Assembly (NCBI GenBank): GCA_027487685.1
Contig: JAIYDC010000017.1
Span: 1 to 57,457, forward strand
Reading direction: 5' to 3'
Source of the DNA: Pseudomonadota bacterium
GTDB taxonomy: Bacteria > Bdellovibrionota > Bacteriovoracia > Bacteriovoracales > Bacteriovoracaceae
DNA: 57,457 nt
A model generated the notes under the pieces. It saw only the letters and a list, made by a program, of their open reading frames with translations. It was not told where the DNA came from and ran no database searches. Shown in pieces: positions 36,701-44,939 of this stretch. How positions within the stretch are numbered: position 1 is the stretch's first letter; each line of letters begins with the position of its first letter. The position numbers and the translations under genes were made by a program.

Positions 36701-36747
36701 AACTAAATCGATGATCGGGGGCATCACCCCCGATCATCGATTTAGTT
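36701..36747 (-). terminator. Perfect 21-bp-arm inverted repeat overlapping a stop codon; likely terminator
   Basis: Arms 36701-36721 and 36727-36747 are exact complements with a five-base loop. On the minus strand the right arm contains the TAA stop of the gene 36742-37359, and the far side is followed by TTTATTTTC. The stem is much longer than usual for a terminator. It sits in the 145 bases between two paralogues and may also act as an RNA-processing or attenuation site. Confidence 0.75.
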
Positions 36748-37359
36748 AGTCTTTGGCTTGCGAGAAACAGTCACTCTCTTGACCCAAACCATGACTGTCT
36801 TGTAGACAACATTCTGGACGCAACCAGGAAGTGGAATAGGATTCCCTTCGTTGTCGTAGGAGTCACAGATCGTAGAGTTTCTGTAATCGATGACCTGCTG
36901 GGCCTTTTGGACGTTCTTCACTTCCAGCGAAAAGTACTTTCGAGCGATGCGGATGTGCTTAGTAGAGAACGGTCGGCGCCAGTTAAATCGAGCGGCCTTG
37001 AACTCGGCCACTTCTTCCGCTGAAAATTCCGAGACACTGAAGTTTACGATCGCACCGTAAGGGGAGGCCGTCGACTCGGCGCTAGTTGTGTCACGAGGAT
37101 CATCGTAGGTAACCCCAACCTGAATAACTGGGTCTGTCTCAAGGACTATGACTTCTTCACAGCTCCGGGGGTAATCGTCATTGTATGTGGTACAGCCTGG
37201 AATTGGTCTCACTTCAGACTTTACCGGAAGTTCAACGAATCTTGCATGAGAGATACCGACATTGAGAACATGGCGATCAAGATCGAATGAATTCGGGTAG
37301 CTAGAAGCTGAGACTACGCTGTGAGCAACGAGGACAAGCAGAGATGCCAGAAACTTCAT
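36742..37359 (-). CDS. Exported protein, paralogue B of a tandem pair
   Basis: 205 residues, signal peptide about 1-18 ('SVVSA'). Shares with the downstream neighbour: 'RPIPGCTTYND', 'PVIQV' in the centre, 'EFSAEEVAEFKAAR' against 'LFTEEEIAQLKRAR', and 'NSTICDSYDNEGNPIPLPGC' near the end. The shared order shows tandem duplication and later divergence. Function unknown. Its stop codon is inside the 21-bp-arm hairpin. It is downstream of the aldolase gene but separated by 106 bases. Confidence 0.6.
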   Translation of the reverse strand: MKFLASLLVLVAHSVVSASSYPNSFDLDRHVLNVGISHARFVELPVKSEVRPIPGCTTYNDDYPRSCEEVIVLETDPVIQVGVTYDDPRDTTSAESTASPYGAIVNFSVSEFSAEEVAEFKAARFNWRRPFSTKHIRIARKYFSLEVKNVQKAQQVIDYRNSTICDSYDNEGNPIPLPGCVQNVVYKTVMVWVKRVTVSRKPKTN

Positions 37360-37465
37360 AAAAACTCCTAGATGATGTTTTGAAACACGCGGAATGTGTC
37401 CTAGAGGCCCCTTAAAAACAAGTTAAGTTCTCATGAGGCCAACCTACTCCGCGCGCCAGGTGAAC

Positions 37466-38530
37466 CTAGGAGTTGCGGCCAATGTTGTTTAAGTCCTCGA
37501 AAGCCACCTTGAGGCGCTTCACGAACTGATCTTCACCTTTCCGTAGCCAGACTCTCGGGTCATAGAACTTTTTATTCGGGGCCTCAGGCCCCTCAGGGTT
37601 TCCTAGCTGCCCCTGAAGATAAGACTTCTTCTCTTCGTAGAAGTTCTTGACCCCTTCCCAGAATGCCCACTGCAGATCAGTGTCGATGTTCATCTTGATG
37701 ACACCGTAATCGATCGCCTCGCGGATTTCACTATGCTGTGAGCCCGAGCCTCCGTGAAAGACAAAAGAAACGGGTTTTGTGCCTGTGCCGAACTTCTTCT
37801 GAACAAAATCGTTAGAGTTCTTAAGGATCACAGGTGAGAGCTTCACATTCCCAGGCTTATAGACCCCGTGGACATTACCAAAGGAGGCGGCGATGGTGAA
37901 GTTGGGCCCGACCTCGCGTAAGCGGGAATAGGCAAATGCGACGTCCTCGGGCTGGGTATAGAGCTTAGAGCTATCGACGTCGGAGTTATCGACCCCGTCC
38001 TCTTCCCCGCCGGTCACACCAAGTTCAATCTCGATGCCGGTTTCGATGGCACTCATTCGTTTAAAATAGCGCGCCGAGATCTCAACGTTCTCTTCCAGAG
38101 GCTCCTCGGAGAGATCGAGCATGTGAGAAGAAAAAAGAGGTTTCTTATGGACCTTGTAGTTGGCCTCTCCGGCCGCCAACATTTGGTCGATCCAAGGAAG
38201 GAGTTTCTTGGCCGCGTGATCCGTATGAACGACCACAGGAACCCCGTAGGCTTCGGCCATCATGTGGATGTGCTGGGCCCCGGAAATTGCTCCGAGTGCT
38301 GCCGCCCGATCATTCTCAAGCTTTAAACTTTTCCCGGCGTAAAACTGGCCACCGCCATGGGAGAACTGGATAATCACGGGGGAATTCACGAGGCGGGCCG
38401 TCTCGAGGACAGCGTTGATGGAGTCAGTACCGATCACGTTCACCGCCGGAAGGGCGAACTTATTTTCTTTTGCGTAATAGTAAAGGTCTGTGAGGGCGGA
38501 GCCGTAAACTAATCCAGGCCTGAATTTCAT
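37466..38530 (-). CDS. fbaA: Fructose-bisphosphate aldolase, class II
   Basis: Zinc-dependent aldolase of glycolysis and gluconeogenesis, 354 residues, the length of the FbaA type. Visible family motifs: 'QFSHGGGQFYAGKSL', 'VVVHTDHAAKK' with zinc-ligand histidine and the catalytic aspartate nearby, 'IEIELGVTGGEEDGVDN', 'ASFGNVHGVY' and 'FHGGSGS'. Divergent from the NIF3 gene with 66 bases between, so each has a separate promoter there. No certain terminator follows. Confidence 0.94.
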   Translation of the reverse strand: MKFRPGLVYGSALTDLYYYAKENKFALPAVNVIGTDSINAVLETARLVNSPVIIQFSHGGGQFYAGKSLKLENDRAAALGAISGAQHIHMMAEAYGVPVVVHTDHAAKKLLPWIDQMLAAGEANYKVHKKPLFSSHMLDLSEEPLEENVEISARYFKRMSAIETGIEIELGVTGGEEDGVDNSDVDSSKLYTQPEDVAFAYSRLREVGPNFTIAASFGNVHGVYKPGNVKLSPVILKNSNDFVQKKFGTGTKPVSFVFHGGSGSQHSEIREAIDYGVIKMNIDTDLQWAFWEGVKNFYEEKKSYLQGQLGNPEGPEAPNKKFYDPRVWLRKGEDQFVKRLKVAFEDLNNIGRNS

Positions 38531-38596
38531 TGTCGAATCCTTTGTTTAAGACCGCAAAATTGTATTAAACTGACCGTCGATTGAAAAGGAAACAGC

Positions 38597-39367
38597 ATGG
38601 CCGTATCTCAATTTAGCCTCCTCTCTTATTTCACCCAGCTCTTGAAACCTGAGCTCTTCGATGATTACGCTCCGAACGGGCTTCAAATCGACGGGAGGGC
38701 CGAACTGAAGCGCCTGGCCTTCGCCGTGTCTGCGACACAAGACTCACTCAGTAAGGCCCTGGCCTGGGGCGCCGATGGGCTAGTCGTGCACCACGGAATC
38801 TTTTGGAAGGGCCAGGGTGCCAGACCTGTGGTCGGTCCATGGGGGGAACGGGTAAAGCTCGCTGTTCGGAACGATCTTAACCTTTTCGCCTACCACCTCC
38901 CTCTTGACGCTCATCCTGAGGTAGGAAACGCCGCCACCCTCGCCAAGGCGCTGGGTCTTTCACAGCTGGAACCGTTTGCCATCACTAAGCGGCAGCCGCT
39001 AGGCATTAAGGGAGTGCTTCCAGCTTCACTTTCTGCTAGCGCTCTCCGAGGTGAACTGGGGAAACTCCTCGCCCATGAAGTCATCCTCGCCTCCACAGAC
39101 GAGAACAGTGAAATTCGTACGGTGGGCATTATAACCGGCGGGGCGAATAATGAATGGGTCCGTGCTCAAGAGGAGGGCCTCGATGCCTATCTTACGGGCG
39201 AGATCTCGGAATACAATTGGCACGATGCCATCGAAGCGGGAATTCATTACTTCGCTGGCGGTCATCACGCTACTGAGCGCCCAGGAATCATCGCCCTGAT
39301 GGAAAAAGTAAAGGCAGATCATCCAGGGCTTGAGGTCACTTTCCTTGACTCGGACAACCCTGCCTAG
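38597..39367 (+). CDS. NIF3/YbgI-family metal-binding protein
   Basis: 256 residues of the NIF3 (GTP cyclohydrolase 1 type 2 homologue) family, which forms hexameric rings with a di-metal site; the cellular role is still unclear. Motifs: 'DYAPNGLQIDG', 'VHHGIFWKG' with metal ligands, 'AYHLPLDAHPEVGNA', and C-terminal 'AGGHHATERPGI'. RBS AAAAGGAAACAGC precedes the ATG. The stop codon shares four bases with the stop of the convergent mltA gene. Confidence 0.88.
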   Translation: MAVSQFSLLSYFTQLLKPELFDDYAPNGLQIDGRAELKRLAFAVSATQDSLSKALAWGADGLVVHHGIFWKGQGARPVVGPWGERVKLAVRNDLNLFAYHLPLDAHPEVGNAATLAKALGLSQLEPFAITKRQPLGIKGVLPASLSASALRGELGKLLAHEVILASTDENSEIRTVGIITGGANNEWVRAQEEGLDAYLTGEISEYNWHDAIEAGIHYFAGGHHATERPGIIALMEKVKADHPGLEVTFLDSDNPA

Positions 39368-40539
39368 GGAGACTTGCGGCCCGTTCGACGAAGCCTGGCA
39401 GTCTTCTTCACCAGAAAGTACTGCTCCCCTTGGTCATTCATATTATAAGCGGTGAGCTCCGCCTGAGGGCCATAACCAAAATAGAGGTCGCAGCGGGCAT
39501 TGCCTCGGATCGCTCCTCCAGTATCTTGTGCCACGAAGAAGCGAGAGAACGGGACCTTCACCACGCGGCCATTCTCGTCTATATGAGAGGCCTTAACCGC
39601 CTTCACGAAATTCAAAAGCCCCATTGTTTTGTAGATCCGAGAATCAATCGCCAGTGAGCGGCCTTCTGTCAGAGGGATGTTGTTCAGTCCGACGGGCTCT
39701 TCGCTGGATTCCTTAAAGTAGACGTAAGAGGGACATGTTCCAAAGATCTCCTCTTCCTTGTCCGGATTCTCTTCTAGGAAGCGGCGCTGGTGAGGGATCC
39801 CTGCGGCACCTGGTCTGATGTACCCCTTCTCCAGCATGTAGTGGTAAATCATCTTAAAGGGCTGACGGTTTTTTCCATCATAGGAGAGGTACTTCACCTC
39901 TTTGGTGCCATCACCTTTATCGATATTGATCCGGCCACCACCCTGAACATGAAGGAGGTAGAGATCAAAGAAGGACTCCTCCACCCAGAAAATCTCCATT
40001 CCCTTTCCGGCCAAAGCCCCTTTGTAATCGATGTCAACTCGCTTGTAGTTCTCATGGGGCGCCGGTGGCGTGCGGTAAATGGCCCTGCTATAGCGCTCCG
40101 TAGGGCGCCGGGACCCGTGGAGATCAGGAGAGTAGTACGACGTGAACTTGGTGGTGGCGGTCTGGCCATACCCTGGTTCGGTGGTCGCCGGAACCGGCAC
40201 ATAGATATCAAACTTCTGATTTAACTCGGTGTTAAACTCCTGCATACAGGACAACTCGGATTGGCGCTTGAGGCAACTGCGCGCACGATCGACGATCACT
40301 TTAAAAAGAACCAAGGAATCACGGAGTATGGTCTTAGGATAGGTCTTCTGCCCAAACTTTATATCTCCCTTGAGCCCGATGCGACGGAACGAGGCGAGCT
40401 GCCGCTCCACCACCCTATCTATATTTGAGAACATCAAGTCATCAGCGAAGGTGACACTCTGATTCAGGCGGGCCGTGGGCGTCTGCTCTGCAAAAGAAAG
40501 GGTAATACCTAAGAGGAGCCAAGTGACGAAGTACTTCAT
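39364..40539 (-). CDS. mltA: Membrane-bound lytic murein transglycosylase A
   Basis: Cleaves peptidoglycan glycan strands with anhydro-muramyl end formation. I start it at the ATG at 40539, giving a signal peptide 'MKYFVTWLLLGITLSFAEQ' (391 residues); a TTG 12 bases upstream is less likely. MltA domain: 'FTSYYSPDLHGSRRPTERY', the long insert with 'HVQGGGRI', and the 3D domain 'FFVAQDTGGAIRGNARCDLYFGYG' with the catalytic aspartate. No lipobox cysteine, unlike E. coli MltA, so it may be soluble in the periplasm. Cell wall enzymes are of interest in predators. Confidence 0.9.
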   Translation of the reverse strand: MKYFVTWLLLGITLSFAEQTPTARLNQSVTFADDLMFSNIDRVVERQLASFRRIGLKGDIKFGQKTYPKTILRDSLVLFKVIVDRARSCLKRQSELSCMQEFNTELNQKFDIYVPVPATTEPGYGQTATTKFTSYYSPDLHGSRRPTERYSRAIYRTPPAPHENYKRVDIDYKGALAGKGMEIFWVEESFFDLYLLHVQGGGRINIDKGDGTKEVKYLSYDGKNRQPFKMIYHYMLEKGYIRPGAAGIPHQRRFLEENPDKEEEIFGTCPSYVYFKESSEEPVGLNNIPLTEGRSLAIDSRIYKTMGLLNFVKAVKASHIDENGRVVKVPFSRFFVAQDTGGAIRGNARCDLYFGYGPQAELTAYNMNDQGEQYFLVKKTARLRRTGRKSP

Positions 40540-40597
40540 GTGACCTGCCAAAAGTTTGATGCGTTAGGTTTAGGTTAAGACTCGAGAGATAAATCTG

Positions 40598-41128
40598 TCA
40601 AAGTGATTTACCAGACAAGTTCTTACCCATGAGCAAGATGGGAGTCCCCTTGAAAGTTTCTAACACTTGATGATCAAAACCAAGCTTGTGATAGAAAAAC
40701 TTATTAGAAGAGTCGGGTGAAGTCATGATGTGCAGACCTATGATGCTTTCCGCTCGTAAGAGTTCTTCAATCATCTCCATCATAAGACGACCTATCCCTT
40801 GACCACGGGCCTCGTGGTGACAATTCATGTGAAGGTGCGCAGGGAAAGCCACGAACTCTTTCTTAAAAACCTCAAGGTGCGGCTGAAGACTCAACAACTC
40901 CTTACCACCCGTGGACGGCGATGCAACGAGATAGCCCAGGATCCTGCTTTGCTCGAGGGCCACCAGGCAGAATTTCGGAAAATGCTGCAAGTAGTACCCT
41001 ACATACTTTTCAAAAAATCGCTCCCGCTCCTCCTCGTTTTGAAACTTCTTTCGGGAAGACGTCTCAAAAAAAATCTGCCGGACCTCGGGAAGGTGATGAG
41101 GTTTAAGGTTAACTAAAGCCGCTGGCAT
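40598..41128 (-). CDS. GNAT-family acetyltransferase
   Basis: 176 residues from the ATG at 41128 (GGAG shortly upstream). The acetyl-CoA loop 'HHEARGQGIGRLMMEMI' (about 110-126) with its Q-G-x-G core is the GNAT signature, followed by 'NKFFYHKLGF', the typical motif B end. Substrate unknown. It overlaps the 3' end of the tRNA nucleotidyltransferase gene by 16 bases, so the two are co-transcribed. Confidence 0.8.
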   Translation of the reverse strand: MPAALVNLKPHHLPEVRQIFFETSSRKKFQNEEERERFFEKYVGYYLQHFPKFCLVALEQSRILGYLVASPSTGGKELLSLQPHLEVFKKEFVAFPAHLHMNCHHEARGQGIGRLMMEMIEELLRAESIIGLHIMTSPDSSNKFFYHKLGFDHQVLETFKGTPILLMGKNLSGKSL

Positions 41129-42297
41129 AGACTCCAAACCTGATACTTCGCACGGAAGGGAGGATCAATATGCTTAACATCTTTTGGCGGCTCGAATCGG
41201 AAAAGGTGAATCCAGTGCGGGAGGTATTCTTCAATCATCGAAAGGAGCGGGAGGTCCGGGTTCTTTTGGAGAAGCTGCTTGGTGGTGAAGTACCAGTCAA
41301 AGAGAACTTCAAAGTCAGGCCGAAGTTTGATCTCGTCGAACTCACCATGGAAGCTTTCCGGATACTCCGCGCCGAAGGCACGGGAAGAAGTGGCCCACCG
41401 AGCAAGTCGTCGGGAGGTATCAGTACTCATAGAAAAATAGCGGGACCAGCTTTCCGAAGAAACTCCGATCCATTCCAGTCCAATAACCCAGGTCTCGAAG
41501 CGCCGCGGATCCGCCAAGACTTTTTTGAGCTCAGTAACCCGGTCGGTAAAAGTCCGGTCCAGGGGAACGCGGAGTTCCTGATTCTTCTCTTGCACCAGGT
41601 AAGAGATAAAGTTGACGGGATCCGCGGACTTTCTCATCTCGCTCCAAAGATAGGCGGGAGTAATTCCGGACAAGGGCATACTCTCGAGCACCTCCCGCAG
41701 CTCCGAGGAGAAGGAGAATTTGAGCTTGTTGGCGAAGCGGTGGGCACGGAGGAAGCGCACGGGATCTTTCCCGAAGTCAGGGCCCGCATAATGCAGCACC
41801 TTTTCACGAAGGTGGCGAAGACCCTCTAGAGGGTCAAGAAATGCGATCCCTCGCCCAGGCCCTAAAAAGCGTAGCCCCATCGCATTGATCGTGAAGTCTC
41901 TTCGCTTAACCGCCTCTGCAAAAGGGAGAGTAAAGACGTACTCGGCATCAAAGTTTGAATGGTCCCGAGCGGACTCTCGAAACCGCTCCAGCCGCGGGGG
42001 AGAAAACTCCAGTTGATAATTCCCTGCCTCGAGCCGGATGATCTCGTAAGGTAGAAATTGCGTCTTCCCGAATTTACCAAGGGCCTTACTAAGCTCCTTC
42101 CACATCCCCTTCTCAAAGTTCAGAGTCTCATGGGTTAACTCGATATCCCAGTCAAGGCCGGGAGTCCCGGTCCTAAAATAGTCCCGGACCGCTCCGCCCA
42201 CTAAGGTCGCAACCAGTCCGAAGCGCTGAAGCTCGGTAAGAAGAGGAGTAAAGAATCCTGGAAGGCAAGCCTCGAAGTTCTTTTGGTCAAAGTTCAT
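41113..42297 (-). CDS. cca: CCA-adding tRNA nucleotidyltransferase / poly(A) polymerase family (class II)
   Basis: 394 residues. N-terminal catalytic domain: 'LVGGAVRDYF', metal-binding D-W-D in 'LDWDIEL', then 'RRDFTINAMGL' and 'DPLEGLRHLREKVLHY', and 'KDPVRFLRAHRFANKL' (the neck helices). These are shared by CCA-adding enzymes and by poly(A) polymerases, so the exact activity is uncertain; CCA-adding is the safer call, as this is the only copy in the window. The C-terminal half is weakly conserved and no HD domain is visible. Confidence 0.8.
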   Translation of the reverse strand: MNFDQKNFEACLPGFFTPLLTELQRFGLVATLVGGAVRDYFRTGTPGLDWDIELTHETLNFEKGMWKELSKALGKFGKTQFLPYEIIRLEAGNYQLEFSPPRLERFRESARDHSNFDAEYVFTLPFAEAVKRRDFTINAMGLRFLGPGRGIAFLDPLEGLRHLREKVLHYAGPDFGKDPVRFLRAHRFANKLKFSFSSELREVLESMPLSGITPAYLWSEMRKSADPVNFISYLVQEKNQELRVPLDRTFTDRVTELKKVLADPRRFETWVIGLEWIGVSSESWSRYFSMSTDTSRRLARWATSSRAFGAEYPESFHGEFDEIKLRPDFEVLFDWYFTTKQLLQKNPDLPLLSMIEEYLPHWIHLFRFEPPKDVKHIDPPFRAKYQVWSLCQRL

Positions 42298-42372
42298 CAG
42301 ATAAGTATCAGAGAATTCCGTATCTTTGGATAGAGCAATTCCCAGAGATGAAGCAGGACTAACAAGGCGCTC

Positions 42373-43263
42373 CTAGAGGTCCTTAGCGACCTCGAGCAAA
42401 AACTTATAAAGCTCAGTTATCTTGTAGCTCTTCGCCTCGTCCGCGTGAAAGGCAAAAGAAACCTTGTTACTGAAGACCTCGAATTCTTTGCCGACGGTCT
42501 TCACCTTCGTTTTCATATGAGAGCGCTTCAGGACGTGAGTCGGAACAACGGCCAGTCCTAGGCCTTCATTGACCGCCTGGAGCATCTGACCGAAGGAGTT
42601 AACCACGAGCCGAGGCTTAATGTTTCTTGGAACCACACCGAACTTCTCTCGACACCAGCGGTAGAAATTCGGATCATTATTTTCATAAAAAATAATCGGC
42701 AACGCGAGAATATCTTTAAGCTCAGTTGCTTTGGTAATAGCAAAACGGTCAGAAAAAACCAGCGTCGTATACTCGTCATGGAGGTCCCGCTTCTCGGCGA
42801 ATGCCGGAACAAGATACTCAGGCATAATGAGGCAATCGATCTCATGCTGTTCGAACTTCTTAACAATGTTGTCCGGAAAATCCATGGAGAGCCTTACCTC
42901 AAGATCCGGATGGCCTGTGAGGAAATCAAGCATGCGGGAGGAGAGCCATGTTTTACCAAGTCCGTAGAGCGATCCTACGTGGAGCTTCCCCTTAATCTCG
43001 TGGTTCTCTAGGTGGATCTGCTCAATGGTCTCTTCAATCCGTTTAAAATATTGCTTAGCAACCTTTGCGAGGCGCATGCCATTTTCCGTGAGAGTCACGG
43101 ATTTCCCCTGCCGAGTAATCACGGGAAAACCCACTTTCGACTCGAGGTTTTTCAAGGCCTGGGAAACTGCGGACTGGGTGACATTCAGTTCCTCTGCGGC
43201 CTTAGAGATATTTTCGTTATGCGACAAGGCTATAAGCACCTGTAACATGGAGGTTTCAACCAT
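42373..43263 (-). CDS. LysR-type transcriptional regulator
   Basis: 296 residues from the ATG at 43263, which has GGTGGA upstream; an in-frame upstream ATG at 43386 would add 41 residues that do not look like protein of this family. Helix-turn-helix 'NISKAAEELNVTQSAVSQALKNLE' (about 15-40), then the LysR linker and the effector-binding domain to the end. The divergently placed exported gene at 43441 is a candidate target, with a 177-base space between. Ligand unknown. Confidence 0.9.
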   Translation of the reverse strand: MVETSMLQVLIALSHNENISKAAEELNVTQSAVSQALKNLESKVGFPVITRQGKSVTLTENGMRLAKVAKQYFKRIEETIEQIHLENHEIKGKLHVGSLYGLGKTWLSSRMLDFLTGHPDLEVRLSMDFPDNIVKKFEQHEIDCLIMPEYLVPAFAEKRDLHDEYTTLVFSDRFAITKATELKDILALPIIFYENNDPNFYRWCREKFGVVPRNIKPRLVVNSFGQMLQAVNEGLGLAVVPTHVLKRSHMKTKVKTVGKEFEVFSNKVSFAFHADEAKSYKITELYKFLLEVAKDL

Positions 43264-43440
43264 GGAGTCCACCTTATACTTTGCATTAGATTTACTAATA
43301 CATGAGGCTGCTGCTGTAAACATAATACTTGAAGTCGGCCCAACTAAGTATCTAGCGTCGAGAGAAAAAAAATACATGGACTCCACTCCCCGAAGGACAA
43401 ATCAGTTATGTTACTCCTAACTAAAACACAGGATGACTTC

Positions 43441-44175
43441 ATGAAAAAGCTTTTAGGTGTAGTGGTGCTGTCCCTGCTTTCATCAGTATCGATGGCAAAG
43501 GAAAGAGAATTTCGCATAAATGCTGGAAGCGTTGCCGGAGGTGTTGCAGTTGCATGGGGCATTCCGGGGGAAAAAATTGACTTCGAGAAGATCGAGGAAA
43601 GCGATGAAGCTGTTACAGACTTCGTCACGGCCCGCTTATCGGCCATCCAAAATTTGATCGTCGATCTCGAGACTGAAAAAGTCCTCAAAGTGTTTACTAA
43701 TGAAGGCGATGGTGAATTTGTAGACTTCCGGCTGGGGGGACTGAGGTACGGCAACCACTACAGCATGAGTCTGGCCGAGGTCACTGTTATTAAAAATTCA
43801 GGAACCACGGCCATTGCTATGATTCAAAACTTCAAGTGGTCTAACCACATTAGCGCTCTGTATATGATCGATCGTCAGAATGGAGTAAAGATCTCCAAAG
43901 AAGAACTCGGCGCTCATCAAAAGATAATGACGGCCATAAAAGCAAAACTAACAAAGCGCCAATTAAAGCTCATCGACGTAAGGGAAGAAACCGTCTCCAT
44001 CACGAGCGACTTCTCTCAGAAGAATGGCTACGTAAACAAGGTCAGCATCACTGCCGAAATTCCTAAAAGTGAAGAAGCAGCCTATGGGATTGAAGCCAAT
44101 GTTAAGCTCAGCTATGAAAATGAGACCCTTGCCGTGGATGTGGCCTCAGTCAAATTCAAAAAGATCCAATATTGA
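43441..44175 (+). CDS. Exported protein of unknown function, divergent from the LysR gene
   Basis: 244 residues from the ATG at 43441 (AGGA upstream); an earlier in-frame start at 43408 would precede the signal peptide with 11 residues. Signal peptide 'MKKLLGVVVLSLLSSVSMA'. Mature protein has no cysteine, is rich in K and E, and is predicted mostly beta/alpha with no motif I recognise. The AT-rich region that follows (44176-44939) holds no gene. Confidence 0.6.
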   Translation: MKKLLGVVVLSLLSSVSMAKEREFRINAGSVAGGVAVAWGIPGEKIDFEKIEESDEAVTDFVTARLSAIQNLIVDLETEKVLKVFTNEGDGEFVDFRLGGLRYGNHYSMSLAEVTVIKNSGTTAIAMIQNFKWSNHISALYMIDRQNGVKISKEELGAHQKIMTAIKAKLTKRQLKLIDVREETVSITSDFSQKNGYVNKVSITAEIPKSEEAAYGIEANVKLSYENETLAVDVASVKFKKIQY

Positions 44176-44587
44176 TCGAACGAAAGAAGTGAGAATAAAC
44201 TCGTTACTTGTAGATATTGAGACATGATCTAATAATTCGATATATCACAGAGGATTTAATTACCTAAGAGAGACGTCGGGAATTCTCCTTTGGCTTGCTC
44301 TTACTAGATAGCATCTCTAACGAAAGGAAACTCGATGTCTTATCAGGCCAACACGACAATGATTAAAAAAAAGTTGGACTCTTAAATCTCACCCTCAAAG
44401 TTGGGAACATTTCCAAGGCATTGGCCATCGGTAAGTTTGAGCAGAATGGTAAACAGGCGATGACAAGCATAAGCCCCTAGGCCGACTGCTAAGATAACAA
44501 ATGAGTGGTGACATTTTTCAAGACGTCAAAGTCAGATCTTAACGAGAGGAAAGAATTTAAGACAGATGAGAACATGTGATCTAAGGT

Positions 44588-44604
44588 CTTCGATTAAATC
44601 GAAG
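44588..44604. repeat. Short palindrome in the AT-rich gap
   Basis: Arms of eight bases (44588-44595 and 44597-44604) around a single central base, extendable outward by three pairs with one bulge. It could be an operator or a small hairpin; no function shown. Confidence 0.4.
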
Positions 44605-44871
44605 CCTAATCGTATGGATTAAGAACTAAGGATAAACCAAGTCACCTCAGAAAGGTATCTCATCATTCCGGGGAGTTCCAAATGCCAATATGCTGCAAAC
44701 AGACGATTTGGTTCGACTGAATTTAGATTCGTCTGACTTTCTTTTGTCTTGCTCGTCGCCAGCCTTGGCGAGCTAAGTTTCAGGAAAAAAATTACATGAG
44801 GCTCGAAAAGAGAATGATTGAAAGCTTGTAAAACCTCTTTAGGGCACCTGGGCGACAATAGGTTTTAAGAC

Positions 44872-44899
44872 TTGATAAACTACTGTGTGAAATTATAGG
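44872..44899 (+). promoter_or_regulatory. Candidate sigma-70-type promoter for the pilin/S74 fibre gene
   Basis: TTGATA (44872-44877), 16-base spacer, TATAGG (44894-44899), 40 bases before the ATG at 44940. The spacing and -35 element are good; the -10 is off consensus in the last two positions. Confidence 0.45.
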
Positions 44900-44939
44900 A
44901 TTTTAATTCAAGGGATGAAATCTATTTCCAAAGGTATCC

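Larger units (their letters stand above)
44176..44939. other. 764-base AT-rich stretch without an intact gene
   Basis: No open frame here looks like a real protein. A short frame starts at the ATG at 44334 after a Shine-Dalgarno (GAAAGGAAACTCG) and stops after 16 codons; a one-base insertion in the run of eight As at 44364-44371 would join it to a further protein-like frame of about 30 codons ending near 44480. A palindrome (44588-44604) and an imperfect stem-loop near 44750-44773 are the only other structures I see. Confidence 0.5.
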
